DNA of 64,000 nt from Macrothele yani (GCA_039090855.1 CM077034.1:229302505-229366504); one strand, 5' to 3'. Numbered from the stretch's first letter, positions 21,593-33,159 are shown. A program made the numbers and translations. Notes: generated by a model from the sequence alone, not told the origin.

Positions 21593-22466
21593 CAGAGAGC
21601 TTCGTTTTATATGTGATAGGTTCTTCCTGATTATTGACATGCGATTTACCTACTTTTCTACGATAGTACGAAAGTTCGGGCTATCAGTAGTTGTGTTATT
21701 TTGGAGTGTGTATTTGAGTAATACCAGGAGCTCCCCAATAAAAGGTTAAAAGTGAGTACGCTTACTTAGTTCATTTTATTGTCAGACCTCTGTCTGGCCG
21801 TTAAGTCTATTTCATTGAGTGTTTGCGTGAAGTTCAGGGAATATTGTGTTTACCGCTCTAATAAGGAGCCTTCAAGGTACTAATGTACTAAAACCGAAGT
21901 TATATTACTGATATTCAAGATAATGAGGAACGCTGAGTAAAAATAAATTCCATATTCTTGGAATTTATTACACGTGCGTGTCTTACCTAAACAAACTCTA
22001 GCACTTTGAAGATTAAGCACCCTTTAGCTACGTCAAGTAAACTTTCAATAACCCTAACGAGACTTAACGTAAGCTTTCCTGCTCTACACGTCCAGCCGGA
22101 GAATTTTATTCATTATAAACTCGGGTGATCCGTTAAAGTGCGGAAAATTGTTTCATTGCTCAAATTAGCTAGGTAATCTGCAAATTACCTAGATAATCTG
22201 CACATTACCTACTAGGCACTCGTTAAAGTGAAAACAAGATCTTTGCTGGAACAACAGCAACGTCTCTGTACGCTTAAATTAACATAATGTTATTTATTTA
22301 TTTTTCGATATATAAAGAATCAAGTTAATACAATCAAACAATCAACAAATTAGTTGATGGAATCAATCATCAATCCATTAAAAAACTATAATAGAAAGAA
22401 TCAAACGGTTTAAAATATTATTATAATTAAGGAAGTGAATTTGCAAAACATATGATAAAATTATGC

Positions 22467-22990
22467 TTACTTATTAGTGCAATCCAAAGTTTGGTGACAC
22501 TTTGAATTACATAGCAATTGGTTTTTGCGACAAGCACACCTATTTGTGGTACATTTAGATTTGCAGTCACATTTTCTGAAACCCTGCCCAGTACCAAGGG
22601 ATTGTTTTATTGCTGTTTGACTTTAAGATATTTCTACAGCAGGAACATCTTCTTTCGTTAAAAATCTCTCTTTGCAAACATTGAATTCAGATTTTGCATT
22701 CAATTGTTTTAAAATACCCGTTTTAGTACCAAGTTTATAAAAGCCATCCTCTGTTTTACTAAGAACCACAGCTAAAATCGAGCGGGCATCAGTTTTTGCT
22801 CTGTCTACTTCGGGTACTTTAATTCCCACAGTGACACCTTCATCGACAGTTTGGGTGCTTTGCATTAGAAACTGCTAACATTTTCTTTGCTTGCTTTTCT
22901 AAACCTTTCTTGGTTTCATCACACTGTGTTTTCTGATCCATATTCTTTTTACAGATGTTGCACAATACATTCTTACCATACCCTTTCTCT
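22467..22990 (-). pseudogene. KRBA2-like integrase C-terminal fragment of the Ginger-like element
   Basis: Minus-strand reading: NVLCNICKKNMDQK, then GLEKQAKKMLAVSNAK, then after a frameshift TVGIKVPEVDRAKTDARS, ILAVVLSKTEDGFYKLGTK and VCKERFLTKEDVP. A stop follows EIS, and then a Cys-rich tail GQGFRKCDCKSKC, NRCACRKNQLLCNSKCH. This order is typical of the C-terminus of KRAB-A-domain-containing-2-like integrases, which derive from Ginger-related transposons. The DDE integrase core itself is absent, so the copy is non-autonomous. Recognition rests on the PDVDRG-like block and the Cys pattern. Confidence 0.75.
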
Positions 22991-23416
22991 TTTCTTTCTA
23001 TTATAGTTTTTTAATTGATTGATGATTGATTCTGTCAACTAATTTGTTGATTGTTTGATTGTATTAACTTGAGTCTTTATATATCGAAAAATAAATAAAT
23101 AACATTATGTTAATTTAAGCGCACAGAAACGTTGCTGTTGTCCCAACAAAGATTTTATTTTCACTTTAACGAGTGCCTAGTAGGTAATGCGAAACCAAAC
23201 TAAAAGTGGAGGGAGAGGGGAAGATGTAAGGAAAAGGAAATGAGAGAAACAAACTTTTGAACTAACGATATACGGAAACCGTTAATGTGCACATTACCTA
23301 GGTAAAATGCGGAAAACTCTTGATTCCGCACGTTAACGGAACAAATCAGTTAATCTGCAGATTAGCTAGGTAATGTGCGCATTAACGGCTTTCGAGCTTT
23401 AGCGGTAGCATATACA

Positions 23417-23604
23417 ATGGGTCAAATGCTTTTATTCCTGAACTCGTTCACCGGGCCAAGCACTGTGTATCAAATCCCTCGGAAATCTTGATGTATCACG
23501 GGTTGAAAAAAAAAATCAAGTAAATGCGCATTTCCATTCGGGAATGTTTTCGTGGAATGTGTCAACCGGTAGGAGAGGACTGAAAACAACAAAAGAAACA
23601 GTAT
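23417..23604. other. Unassigned spacer
   Basis: Short stretch between the Ginger-like right end and the left arm of the Penelope-like inverted pair. Nothing recognised. Confidence 0.4.
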
Positions 23605-23943
23605 GTAGTAAATAGTAACACTGCACTAGTGATCCGATTTATTGGCGTACGAAATAAACACATAAGCGTTTCCAAGCTTTCGCACATCAACCAGATGGCT
23701 TTTTCAAGAAAGTTAGACAGAAACTGCAAACTGAAAAATAGAACGCTTAACAATTTGAACGCGGGAACTTGACAATAAATAGATGCGAAGTTATATTCAT
23801 TTAAAGATACGAGGCATCACGTTGTTTGCACGCGGGATCCTGGTAGAGAAAAGGCGTTACTTGAAGAATTGGTTCCAAATTTGTGGCAACTATATGTGTG
23901 TGAGACACAATCATTGCAAGTATCGAGTGAGACAAGACACAAT

Positions 23944-24168
23944 GCCGCCCCGGTGGCGCAGTGGTCTAAGCGATGGCCTCTGATCATTCGTCTGTAAGGG
24001 GCCCGGGTTCGAATCTCGGTGAGGCATGGATGTTGTGTTTGTCTTACGGCACTGGTTCTCTCTCTTCCCTGGAACCAGTGACCCTAAATTAGGGACGGGC
24101 GACTGCTTATAGCCCATTGAGTTGCTCACGGTGGTCGTTAAACCTCCAAACAAAAAAAACAAAAAAAA
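23944..24168 (+). repeat. tRNA-derived SINE in minisatellite (copy b)
   Basis: Full-length, flanked by ACAAGACACAAT at 23932 and 24169. It shares private variants with the copy at 24348 (GTCTGTAAGGGGCCC and CCTCCAAAC). Confidence 0.93.
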
Positions 24169-24347
24169 ACAAGACACAATCATTGCAAGTATCGAGTGAG
24201 ACACAATCATTGCAAGTATCGAGTGAGACACAATCATTGCAAGTATCGAGTGAAACACAATCATTGCAAGTATCGAGTGAAACACAATCATTGCAAGTAT
24301 CGAGTGAGACACAATCATTGCAAGTATCGAGTGAGACAAGACACAAT

Positions 24348-24564
24348 GCCGCCCCGGTGGCGCAGTGGTCTAAGCGATGGCCTCTGATCATTCGTCTGTA
24401 AGGGGCCCGGGTTCGAAACCCGGTGAGGCATGGATGTTGTGTTTGTCTTACGGCACTGGTTCTCTCCCTTTCCTGGAACCAGTAACCCTAAATTAGGGAC
24501 GGGCGATTGCTCATAGCCCATTGAGTTGCTCACGGTGGTCGTTAAACCTCCAAACAAAAAAAAA
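24348..24564 (+). repeat. tRNA-derived SINE in minisatellite (copy c)
   Basis: The same insertion point and private variants as copy b, 404 bp away. It is best explained by tandem duplication of a SINE-containing block, not by a second retroposition. Confidence 0.93.
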
Positions 24565-25290
24565 ACAAGACACAATAATTGCAAGTATCAAGTGAGACAC
24601 AATCATTGCAAGTATCGAGTGAGACACAATCATTGCAAGTATCGAGTGAAACACAATCATTGCAAGTATCGAGTGAAACACAATCATTGCAAGTATCGAG
24701 TGAGACACAATCATTGCAAGTATCGAGTGAAACACAATCATTGCAAGTATCGAGTGAGACACAATCATTGCAAGTATCGAGTGAGACACAATCATTGCAA
24801 GTATCGAGTGAGACAAAACACAATCATTGCAAGTATCGAGTGAGACAAGACACAATCATTGCAAGTATCGAGTGAGACACAATCATTCAAGTATCGAGTG
24901 AGACGCAATCATTGCAAGTATCGAGTGAGACAAGACACAATCATTGCAAGTATCGAGTGAGACACAATCTTTGCAAGTATCGAGTGAGACACAATCATTG
25001 CAAGTATCGAGTGAGACAAGACACAATCATTGCAAGTATCGAGTGAGACAAGACACAATCATTGCAAGTATCGAGTGAGACAAGACACAATCATTGCAAG
25101 TATCGAGTGAGACACAATCATTGCAAGTATCGCTGCTGGTAATGATCTCCAAGGTTTCCCGAATGGCTGTACATTTAGGGGTAGAGTAGCTAGCTAATTT
25201 ATTTATATCATTCCACATAGGAGTAGCGGACTTGAATTGGACTTCTCTGGATAGTGCCGTGGTTACTTTACCGTATTTTGTGTCCCTTTT

Positions 25291-25845
25291 ATGTTCGTTG
25301 ACTCTGATTCCAAACGAACGCTTGGTCATTCCAATGTAGTATCGTTTAGAATCAGAGTCAACGAACATAAAAAGGACACAAAATACGGTAAAGTAACCAC
25401 GGCACTATCCAGAGAAGTCAAATTTAAGTCAGCTACTCCTATGTGGGATTATATAAAGAAATTAGCTAGCTACTTTACCCCTAAATGTTCAGCCATTCGG
25501 GAAACCTTGGAGATCATTACCAACAGCAATACTTGCAATGAATCTGTCTCGCTCGAGTTACCACGAATTTGGAACCAATTCTTCAAGTAACACCGTTTCT
25601 CTACTAGGATCCCGCGTGCAACCAACGTGATGCCTCGTATCTTTAATGAATGTAACGTCGCATCTATTTATTGTCCAGTTCCCGCGTTCAAATTGCTAAG
25701 CGTTCTATTTTTCGGTTTGCAGTTTCTGTCTAACTTCCTTGAAAAAGCCATCTGGTTGATGTGCGAAAGCTTGGAAACGCTTATGTGTTTATTTCCTACG
25801 CCAATAAATCGGATCACTAGTACAGTGTTACTATTTACTACTTAA
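25291..25845 (+). pseudogene. Penelope-like GIY-YIG end, plus arm
   Basis: After the hairpin loop the frame reads RIRVNEHKKDTKYGKVTTAL, ATPMWDYIKKLASY, AIRETLEIITNSNTCNESVS and ends LPRIWNQFFK, the normal end of this nuclease. The YIG motif is lost because the arm starts inside the domain. The following 3' untranslated sequence to 25845 matches the outer part of the other arm and includes AATAAA near 25803. This arm has only one copy of the segment that became a minisatellite in the other arm. Confidence 0.75.
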
Positions 25846-25860
25846 TTGGTGTACTGTTCC

Positions 25861-26149
25861 TCGTTATAAATTTGAAACAGTATGTGTTCACCTGCACACA
25901 TGAATTAGATACTGCAGCTAGTGACCTAAACAACAGTTTTAAAATTCCTCCTATTAAAATAACCAACTTATCATTATTTCTTCCCAATGTGCGGATTACA
26001 GCGATACGCTATCTTTAATAACAGAAATAAACCATTTTCTTACAAACTAGTTAAAGAAACAGAGTTCGGGTTGTAATGAATAAAGAATATCAGTAAACCA
26101 TAAACGCAAAATTATCGTGTTTTAAAGTGGATTGCAGAAACACTCGGAT
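25861..26149. other. Unassigned sequence left of the segmental duplication
   Basis: AT-rich, no ORF or repeat recognised. Confidence 0.4.
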
Positions 26150-26222
26150 CTGAAAAAAGATACTTTTCAGAACAAAAGCAGACTCGTATGTGCGTATTTG
26201 TTCAGTTAAACCTTATAAGAAC

Positions 26223-26402
26223 TATAACGAAGTGAATTTCTCCGTCATTTTTATCCACGCCAGGATTCGAACCCGAGTCCACTCATTCCGGAATAAGTTG
26301 CTCTACCAATTAAGCTACGCGGACATTTTATTCTGATTCCTATCTGCCTTTGTGTCGTGTGCGTCCTTCTGGCAGGTACGTCACATCTCCTGGTACGTTA
26401 CA
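26223..26402 (-). repeat. TRIM LTR (representative unit)
   Basis: A 180-bp LTR: minus-strand start TGTAACGTACC at 26402, end TTATA at 26223. It contains a 72-base tRNA-like sequence (26253-26324). LTR ends are the same in all 23 copies and in the second array at 55.7 kb. Confidence 0.85.
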
Positions 26403-26541
26403 TCATCTCCCCCTTATTTTTTTTTTTTTTTTTTTTTTTTCGAAGTGCTGCTCATATTTTTCCTATCTCGCGGTGTGGAAATAACATCACACCATTGCGA
26501 GATTGTGAACGGTCGGGTCATCCGGATAGTTCGGGCGCCAT
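26403..26541 (-). promoter_or_regulatory. TRIM internal region: PBS and polypurine tract
   Basis: In minus orientation it starts one base after the LTR with TGGCGCCCGAAC (complement at 26529-26540), a 12-base match to the tRNA-Lys PBS that is complete at 21575. It ends with a poly-A run and AAAATAAGGGGGAGATGA directly before the next LTR, which is where the plus-strand primer of LTR elements lies. Confidence 0.8.
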
Positions 26542-27511
26542 TATAACGAAGTGAATTTCTCCGTCATTTTTATCCACGCCAGGATTCGAACCCGAGTCCA
26601 CTCATTCCGGAATAAGTTGCTCTACCAATTAAGCTACGCGGACATTTTATTCTGATTCCTATCTGCCTTTGTGTCGTGTGCGTCCTTCTGGCAGGTACGT
26701 CACATCTCCTGGTACGTTACATCATCTCCCCCTTATTTTTTTTTTTTTTTTTCGAAGTGCTGCTCATATTTTTCCTATCTCGCGGTGTGGAAATAACATC
26801 ACACCATTGCGAGATTGTGAACGGTCGGGTCATCCGGATAGTTCGGGCGCCATTATAACGAAGTGAATTTCTCCGTCATTTTTATCCACGCCAGGATTCG
26901 AACCCGAGTCCACTCATTCCGGAATAAGTTGCTCTACCAATTAAGCTACGCGGACATTTTATTCTGATTCCTATCTGCCTTTGTGTCGTGTGCGTCCTTC
27001 TGGCAGGTACGTCACATCTCCTGGTACGTTACATCATCTCCCCCTTATTTTTTTTTTTTTTTTTTTTTTCGAAGTGCTGCTCATATTTTTCCTATCTCGC
27101 GGTGTGGAAATAACATCACACCATTGCGAGATTGTGAACGGTCGGGTCATCCGGATAGTTCGGGCGCCATTATAACGAAGTGAATTTCTCCGTCATTTTT
27201 ATCCACGCCAGGATTCGAACCCGAGTCCACTCATTCCGGAATAAGTTGCTCTACCAATTAAGCTACGCGGACATTTTATTCTGATTCCTATCTGCCTTTG
27301 TGTCGTGTGCGTCCTTCTGGCAGGTACGTCACATCTCCTGGTACGTTACATCATCTCCCCCTTATTTTTTTTTTTTTTTTCGAAGTGCTGCTCATATTTT
27401 TCCTATCTCGCGGTGTGGAAATAACATCACACCATTGCGAGATTGTGAACGGTCGGGTCATCCGGATAGTTCGGGCGCCATTATAACGAAGTGAATTTCT
27501 CCGTCATTTTT

Positions 27512-27583
27512 ATCCGCGCCGGGGTTCGAACCCGGGTCCACTCATTCCGGAATAAGTTGCTCTACCAATTAAGCTACGCGGAC
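27512..27583 (-). tRNA. tRNA-like sequence inside the TRIM LTR (best-preserved class)
   Basis: A 72-base cloverleaf can be drawn: acceptor GTCCGCG with CGCGGAT (7 pairs, one G-U), D arm GCTT/GAGC, anticodon arm ACTTA/TGAGT with an unusual 8-base loop TTCCGGAA, and T arm CCGGG/CCCGG around TTCGAAC. Box A TAGCTTAATTGG and box B GGTTCGAACCC match Pol III consensus exactly. Other copies of this class lie in the units starting near 29788, 32615, 32937 and 33262. Most units carry a second class with four C-to-T changes that all leave G-U pairs. The odd anticodon loop argues against a working tRNA; a promoter or packaging role is inferred. Confidence 0.5.
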
Positions 27584-30500
27584 ATGTATTCTGATTCCTA
27601 TCTGCCTTTATGTCGTGTGCGTCCTTCTGGCAGGTACGTCACATCTCCTGGTACGTTACATCATCTCCCCCTTATTTTTTTTTTTTCGAAGTGCTGCTCA
27701 TATTTTTCCTATCTCGCGGTGTGGAAATAACATCACACCATTGCGAGATTGTGAACGGTCGGGTCATCCGGATAGTTCGGGCGCCATTATAACGAAGTAA
27801 ATTTCTCCGTCATTTTTATCCACGCCAGGATTCGAACCCGAGTCCACTCATTCCGGAATAAGTTGCTCTACCAATTAAGCTACGCGGACATTTTATTCTG
27901 ATTCCTATCTGCCTTTGTGTCGTGTGCGTCCTTCTGGCAGGTACGTCACATCTCCTGGTACGTTACATCATCTCCCCCTTATTTTTTTTTTTTTTCGAAG
28001 TGCTGCTCATATTTTTCCTATCTCGCGGTGTGGAAATAACATCACACCATTGCGAGATTTTGAACGGTCGGGTCATCCGGATAGTTCGGGCGCCATTATA
28101 ACGAAGTGAATTTCTCCGTCATTTTTATCCACGCCAGGATTCGAACCCGAGTCCACTCATTCCGGAATAAGTTGCTCTACCAATTAAGCTACGCGGACAT
28201 TTTATTCTGATTCCTATCTGCCTTTGTGTCGTGTGCGTCCTTCTGGCAGGTACGTCACATCTCCTGGTACGTTACATCATCTCCCCCTTATTTTTTTTTT
28301 TTTTTTTTCGAAGTGCTGCTCATATTTTTCCTATCTCGCGGTGTGGAAATAACATCACACCATTGCGAGATTGTGAACGGTCGGGTCATCCGGATAGTTC
28401 GGGCGCCATTATAACGAAGTAAATTTCTCCGTCATTTTTATCCACGCCAGGATTCGAACCCGAGTCCACTCATTCCGGAATAAGTTGCTCTACCAATTAA
28501 GGTACGCGGACATTTTATTCTGATTCCTATCTGCCTTTGTGTCGTGTGCGTCCTTCTGGCAGGTACGTCACATCTCCTGGTACGTTACATCATCTCCCCC
28601 TTATTTTTTTTTTTTTTTTTTCGAAGTGCTGCTCATATTTTTCCTATCTCGCGGTGTGGAAATAACATCACACCATTGCGAGATTTTGAACGGTCGGGTC
28701 ATCCGGATAGTTCGGGCGCCATTATAACGAAGTGAATTTCTCCGTCATTTTTATCCACGCCAGGATTCGAACCCGAGTCCACTCATTCCGGAATAAGTTG
28801 CTCTACCAATTAAGCTACGCGGACATTTTATTCTGATTCCTATCTGCCTTTGTGTCGTGTGCGTCCTTCTGGCAGGTACGTCACATCTCCTGGTACGTTA
28901 CATCATCTCCCCCTTATTTTTTTTTTTTTCGAAGTGCTGCTCATATTTTTCCTATCTCGCGGTGTGGAAATAACATCACACCATTGCGAGATTGTGAACG
29001 GTCGGGTCATCCGGATAGTTCGGGCGCCATTATAACGAAGTAAATTTCTCCGTCATTTTTATCCACGCCAGGATTCGAACCCGAGTCCACTCATTCCGGA
29101 ATAAGTTGCTCTACCAATTAAGCTACGCGGACATTTTATTCTGATTCCTATCTGCCTTTGTGTCGTGTGCGTCCTTCTGGCAGGTACGTCACATCTCCTG
29201 GTACGTTACATCATCTCCCCCTTATTATTTTTTTTTTTTTTTTTTCGAAGTGCTGCTCATATTTTTCCTATCTCGCGGTGTGGAAATAACATCACACCAT
29301 TGCGAGATTGTGAACGGTCGGGTCATCCGGATAGTTCGGGCGCCATTATAACGAAGTGAATTTCTCCGTCATTTTTATCCACGCCAGGATTCGAACCCGA
29401 GTCCACTCATTCCGGAATAAGTTGCTCTACCAATTAAGCTACGCGGACATTTTATTCTGATTCCTATCTGCCTTTGTGTCGTGTGCGTCCTTCTGGCAGG
29501 TACGTCACATCTCCTGGTACGTTACATCATCTCCCCCTTATTTTTTTTTTTTTTTTTCGAAGTGCTGCTCTTATTTTTCCTATCTCGCGGTGTGGAAATA
29601 ACATCACACCATTGCGAGATTGTGAACGGTCGGGTCATCCGGATAGTTCGGGCGCCATTATATTTTTTTTTTTTTTTTTTTTTTTCGAAGTGCTGCTCTT
29701 ATTTTTCCTATCTCGCGGTGTGGAAATAACATCACACCATTGCGAGATTGTGAACGGTCGGGTCATCCGGATAGTTGGGGCGCCATTATAACGAAGTGAA
29801 TTTCTCCGTCATTTTTATCCGCGCCGGGGTTCGAACCCGGGTCCACTCATTCCGGAATAAGTTGCTCTACCAATTAAGCTACGCGGACATTTTATTCTGA
29901 TTCCTATCTGCCTTTGTGTCGTGTGCGTCCTTCTGGCAGGTACGTCACATCTCCTGGTACGTTACATCATCTCCCCCTTATTTTTTTTTTTTTTTTTTTT
30001 TTTTCGAAGTGCTGCTCTTATTTTTCCTATCTCGCGGTGTGGAAATAACATCACACCATTGCGAGATTGTGAACGGTCGGGTCATCCGGATAGTTCGGGC
30101 GCCATTATAACGAAGTGAATTTCTCCGTCATTTTTATCCACGCCAGGATTCGAACCCGAGTCCACTCATTCCGGAATAAGTTGCTCTACCAATTAAGCTA
30201 CGCGGACATTTTATTCTGATTCCTATCTGCCTTTGTGTCGTGTGCGTCCTTCTGGCAGGTACGTCACATCTCCTGGTACGTTACATCATCTCCCCCTTAT
30301 TTTTTTTTTTTTTTTTTCGAAGTGCTGCTCATATTTTTCCTATCTCGCGGTGTGGAAATAACATCACACCATTGCGAGATTGTGAACGGTCGGGTCATCC
30401 GGATAGTTCGGGCGCCATTATAACGAAGTGAATTTCTCCGTCATTTTTATCCACGCCAGGATTCGAACCCGAGTCCACTCATTCCGGAATAAGTTGCTCT

Positions 30501-33127
30501 ACCAATTAAGCTACGCGGACATTTTATTCTGATTCCTATCTGCCTTTGTGTCGTGTGCGTCCTTCTGGCAGGTACGTCACATCTCCTGGTACGTTACATC
30601 ATCTCCCCCTTATTTTTTTTTTTTTTTCGAAGTGCTGCTCATATTTTTCCTATCTCGCGGTGTGGAAATAACATCACACCATTGCGAGATTGTGAACGGT
30701 CGGGTCATCCGGATAGTTCGGGCGCCATTATAACGAAGTGAATTTCTCCGTCATTTTTATCCACGCCAGGATTCGAACCCGAGTCCACTCATTCCGGAAT
30801 AAGTTGCTCTACCAATTAAGCTACGCGGACATTTTATTCTGATTCCTATCTGCCTTTGTGTCGTGTGCGTCCTTCTGGCAGGTACGTCACATCTCCTGGT
30901 ACGTTACATCATCTCCCCCTTATTTTTTTTTTTTTTTTTTTTTTTTTTTCGAAGTGCTGCTCATATTTTTCCTATCTCGCGGTGTGGAAATAACATCACA
31001 CCATTGCGAGATTGTGAACGGTCGGGTCATCCGGATAGTTCGGGCGCCATTATAACGAAGTGAATTTCTCCGTCATTTTTATCCACGCCAGGATTCGAAC
31101 CCGGATCCCCTCATTCCGGAATAAGTTGCTCTACCAATTAAGCTACGCGGACATTTTATTCTGATTCCTATCTGCCTTTGTGTCGTGTGCGTCCTTCTGG
31201 CAGGTACGTCACATCTCCTGGTACGTTACATCATCTCCCCCTTATTTTTTTTTTTTTTTCGAAGTGCTGCTCATATTTTTCCTATCTCGCGGTGTGGAAA
31301 TAACATCACACCATTGCGAGATTGTGAACGGTCGGGTCATCCGGATAGTTCGGGCGCCATTATAACGAAGTGAATTTCTCCGTCATTTTTATCCACGCCA
31401 GGATTCGAACCCGAGTCCACTCATTCCGGAATAAGTTGCTCTACCAATTAAGCTACGCGGACATTTTATTCTGATTCCTATCTGCCTTTGTGTCGTGTGC
31501 GTCCTTCTGGCAGGTACGTCACATCTCCTGGTACGTTACATCATCTCCCCCTTATTTTTTTTTTTTTTTCGAAGTGCTGCTCATATTTTTCCTATCTCGC
31601 GGTGTGGAAATAACATCACACCATTGCGAGATTGTGAACGGTCGGGTCATCCGGATAGTTCGGGCGCCATTATAACGAAGTGAATTTCTCCGTCATTTTT
31701 ATCCACGCCAGGATTCGAACCCGAGTCCACTCATTCCGGAATAAGTTGCTCTACCAATTAAGCTACGCGGACATTTTATTCTGATTCCTATCTGCCTTTG
31801 TGTCGTGTGCGTCCTTCTGGCAGGTACGTCACATCTCCTGGTACGTTACATCATCTCCCCTTATTTTTTTTTTTTTTTTTTTCGAAGTGCTGCTCATATT
31901 TTTCCTATCTCGCGGTGTGGAAATAACATCACACCATTGCGAGATTGTGAACGGTCGGGTCATCCGGATAGTTCGGGCGCCATTATAACGAAGTGAATTT
32001 CTCCGTCATTTTTATCCACGCCAGGATTCGAACCCGAGTCCACTCATTCCGGAATAAGTTGCTCTACCAATTAAGCTACGCGGACATTTTATTCTGATTC
32101 CTATCTGCCTTTGTGTCGTGTGCGTCCTTCTGGCAGGTACGTCACATCTCCTGGTACGTTACATCATCTCCCCCTTATTTTTTTTTTTTTTTTTTTTTCG
32201 AAGTGCTGCTCTTATTTTTCCTATCTCGCGGTGTGGAAATAACATCACACCATTGCGAGATTGTGAACGGTCGGGTCATCCGGATAGTTCGGGCGCCATT
32301 ATAACGAAGTGAATTTCTCCGTCATTTTTATCCACGCCAGGATTCGAACCCGAGTCCACTCATTCCGGAATAAGTTGCTCTACCAATTAAGCTACGCGGA
32401 CATTTTATTCTGATTCCTATCTGCCTTTGTGTCGTGTGCGTCCTTCTGGCAGGTACGTCACATCTCCTGGTACGTTACATCATCTCCCCTTATTTTTTTT
32501 TTTTTTTTTTTTCGAAGTGCTGCTCTTATTTTTCCTATCTCGCGGTGTGGAAATAACATCACACCATTGCGAGATTGTGAACGGTCGGGTCATCCGGATA
32601 GTTCGGGCGCCATTATAACGAAGTGAATTTCTCCGTCATTTTTATCCGCGCCGGGGTTCGAACCCGGGTCCACTCATTCCGGAATAAGTTGCTCTACCAA
32701 TTAAGCTACGCGGACATTTTATTCTGATTCCTATCTGCCTTTGTGTCGTGTGCGTCCTTCTGGCAGGTACGTCACATCTCCTGGTACGTTACATCATCTC
32801 CCCCTTATTTTTTTTTTTTTTTTTTTTTTTTTTTCGAAGTGCTGCTCTTATTTTTCCTATCTCGCGGTGTGGAAATAACATCACACCATTGCGAGATTGT
32901 GAACGGTCGGGTCATCCGGATAGTTCGGGCGCCATTATAACGAAGTGAATTTCTCCGTCATTTTTATCCGCGCCGGGGTTCGAACCCGGGTCCACTCATT
33001 CCGGAATAAGTTGCTCTACCAATTAAGCTACGCGGACATTTTATTCTGATTCCTATCTGCCTTTGTGTCGTGTGCGTCCTTCTGGCAGGTACGTCACATC
33101 TCCTGGTACGTTACATCATCTCCCCCT

Positions 33128-33159
<32 letters not shown>

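Larger units (their letters stand above)
20641..22117 (+). mobile_element. LTR retrotransposon remnant: LTR - PBS - partial LTR (R-U5)
   Basis: The first LTR runs from 20641 (TGTAACGTATACTC) to 21572 (TTCATTATA), about 700 bp without the SINE inside it. It is followed after two bases by an 18-base primer binding site and then directly by a second LTR copy that begins at the inferred transcription start (AGAGAGCTTCG, 21594) and ends at 22117. The 4-bp duplication AACT flanks both sides (20637 and 22118); removing the element restores the Ginger arm (GCAGATTAACT followed by GATCCGTTAA). All gag-pol sequence is absent. Confidence 0.85.
20571..23416 (-). mobile_element. Ginger-like DNA transposon with long inverted repeats, invaded by an LTR element
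   Basis: The outer ends TGTATATGCTACCGCTAAAG (20571) and its complement (ending 23416) form the start of long inverted repeats. Inner matching arms run about 22200-22407 and 22983-23190. Ends TGT...ACA and imperfect 4-bp flanks ATCG/ATGG agree with Ginger-type elements. The subterminal region has many copies of ATTACCTAGGTAAT-like palindromes. The left arm is split at 20640/22122 by an LTR element. The right arm has an extra segment of about 95 bp near 23200-23290. The internal ORF encodes a KRBA2-like integrase tail. Confidence 0.75.
23907..25133. repeat. 27-bp minisatellite with two embedded SINEs
   Basis: The unit is ACACAATCATTGCAAGTATC followed by GAGTGAG (27 bases), with a minority 32-base form that has an extra AAGAC (GAGACAAGACACAAT). 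Blocks lie at 23907-23943, 24171-24347 and 24570-25133, separated by two plus-strand SINEs. The 27-base length keeps all frames open, so several 60-140-codon ORFs here are spurious. The single ancestral unit is visible in the plus arm at about 25526-25556 (AATACTTGCAATGAATCTG). Confidence 0.93.
23880..25368 (-). pseudogene. Penelope-like GIY-YIG end, minus arm, with coding sequence expanded into a minisatellite
   Basis: The minus-strand ORF contains KRYYIGMTKRSFGIRVNEHK, the YIG and Arg landmarks of a GIY-YIG nuclease. It continues ATPMWNDINKLASY and AIRETLEIITSSDTCNDCVS. From there the nine codons DTCNDCVSL repeat over and over because the underlying 27 bases were amplified. After the array the sequence resumes near 23900 with the part matching the plus arm's end (NQFFK). 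The first codons before KRYY are read through the hairpin and are not original. A pseudogene, since the reverse transcriptase is missing. Confidence 0.75.
23605..25843. mobile_element. Inverted (fold-back) pair of Penelope-like element 3' ends
   Basis: Outer arms 23605-23935 and 25536-25843 are complementary: both end with GATCCGATTTATTGGCG or its complement. Inner arms 25130-25317 and 25342-25540 also match. The centre is a hairpin whose arms both read ATGTTCGTTGACTCTGATTC (25291 onward and back from 25368). The minus-strand half has the minisatellite and two SINEs inside; the plus-strand half is compact. Both halves encode GIY-YIG nuclease ends. Confidence 0.85.

Noticed and set aside
23907..25133. 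CRISPR-like array (regular short repeats)
   Set aside because: Repeats of 27 bp are contiguous without unique spacers, in a eukaryotic setting. It is a minisatellite.
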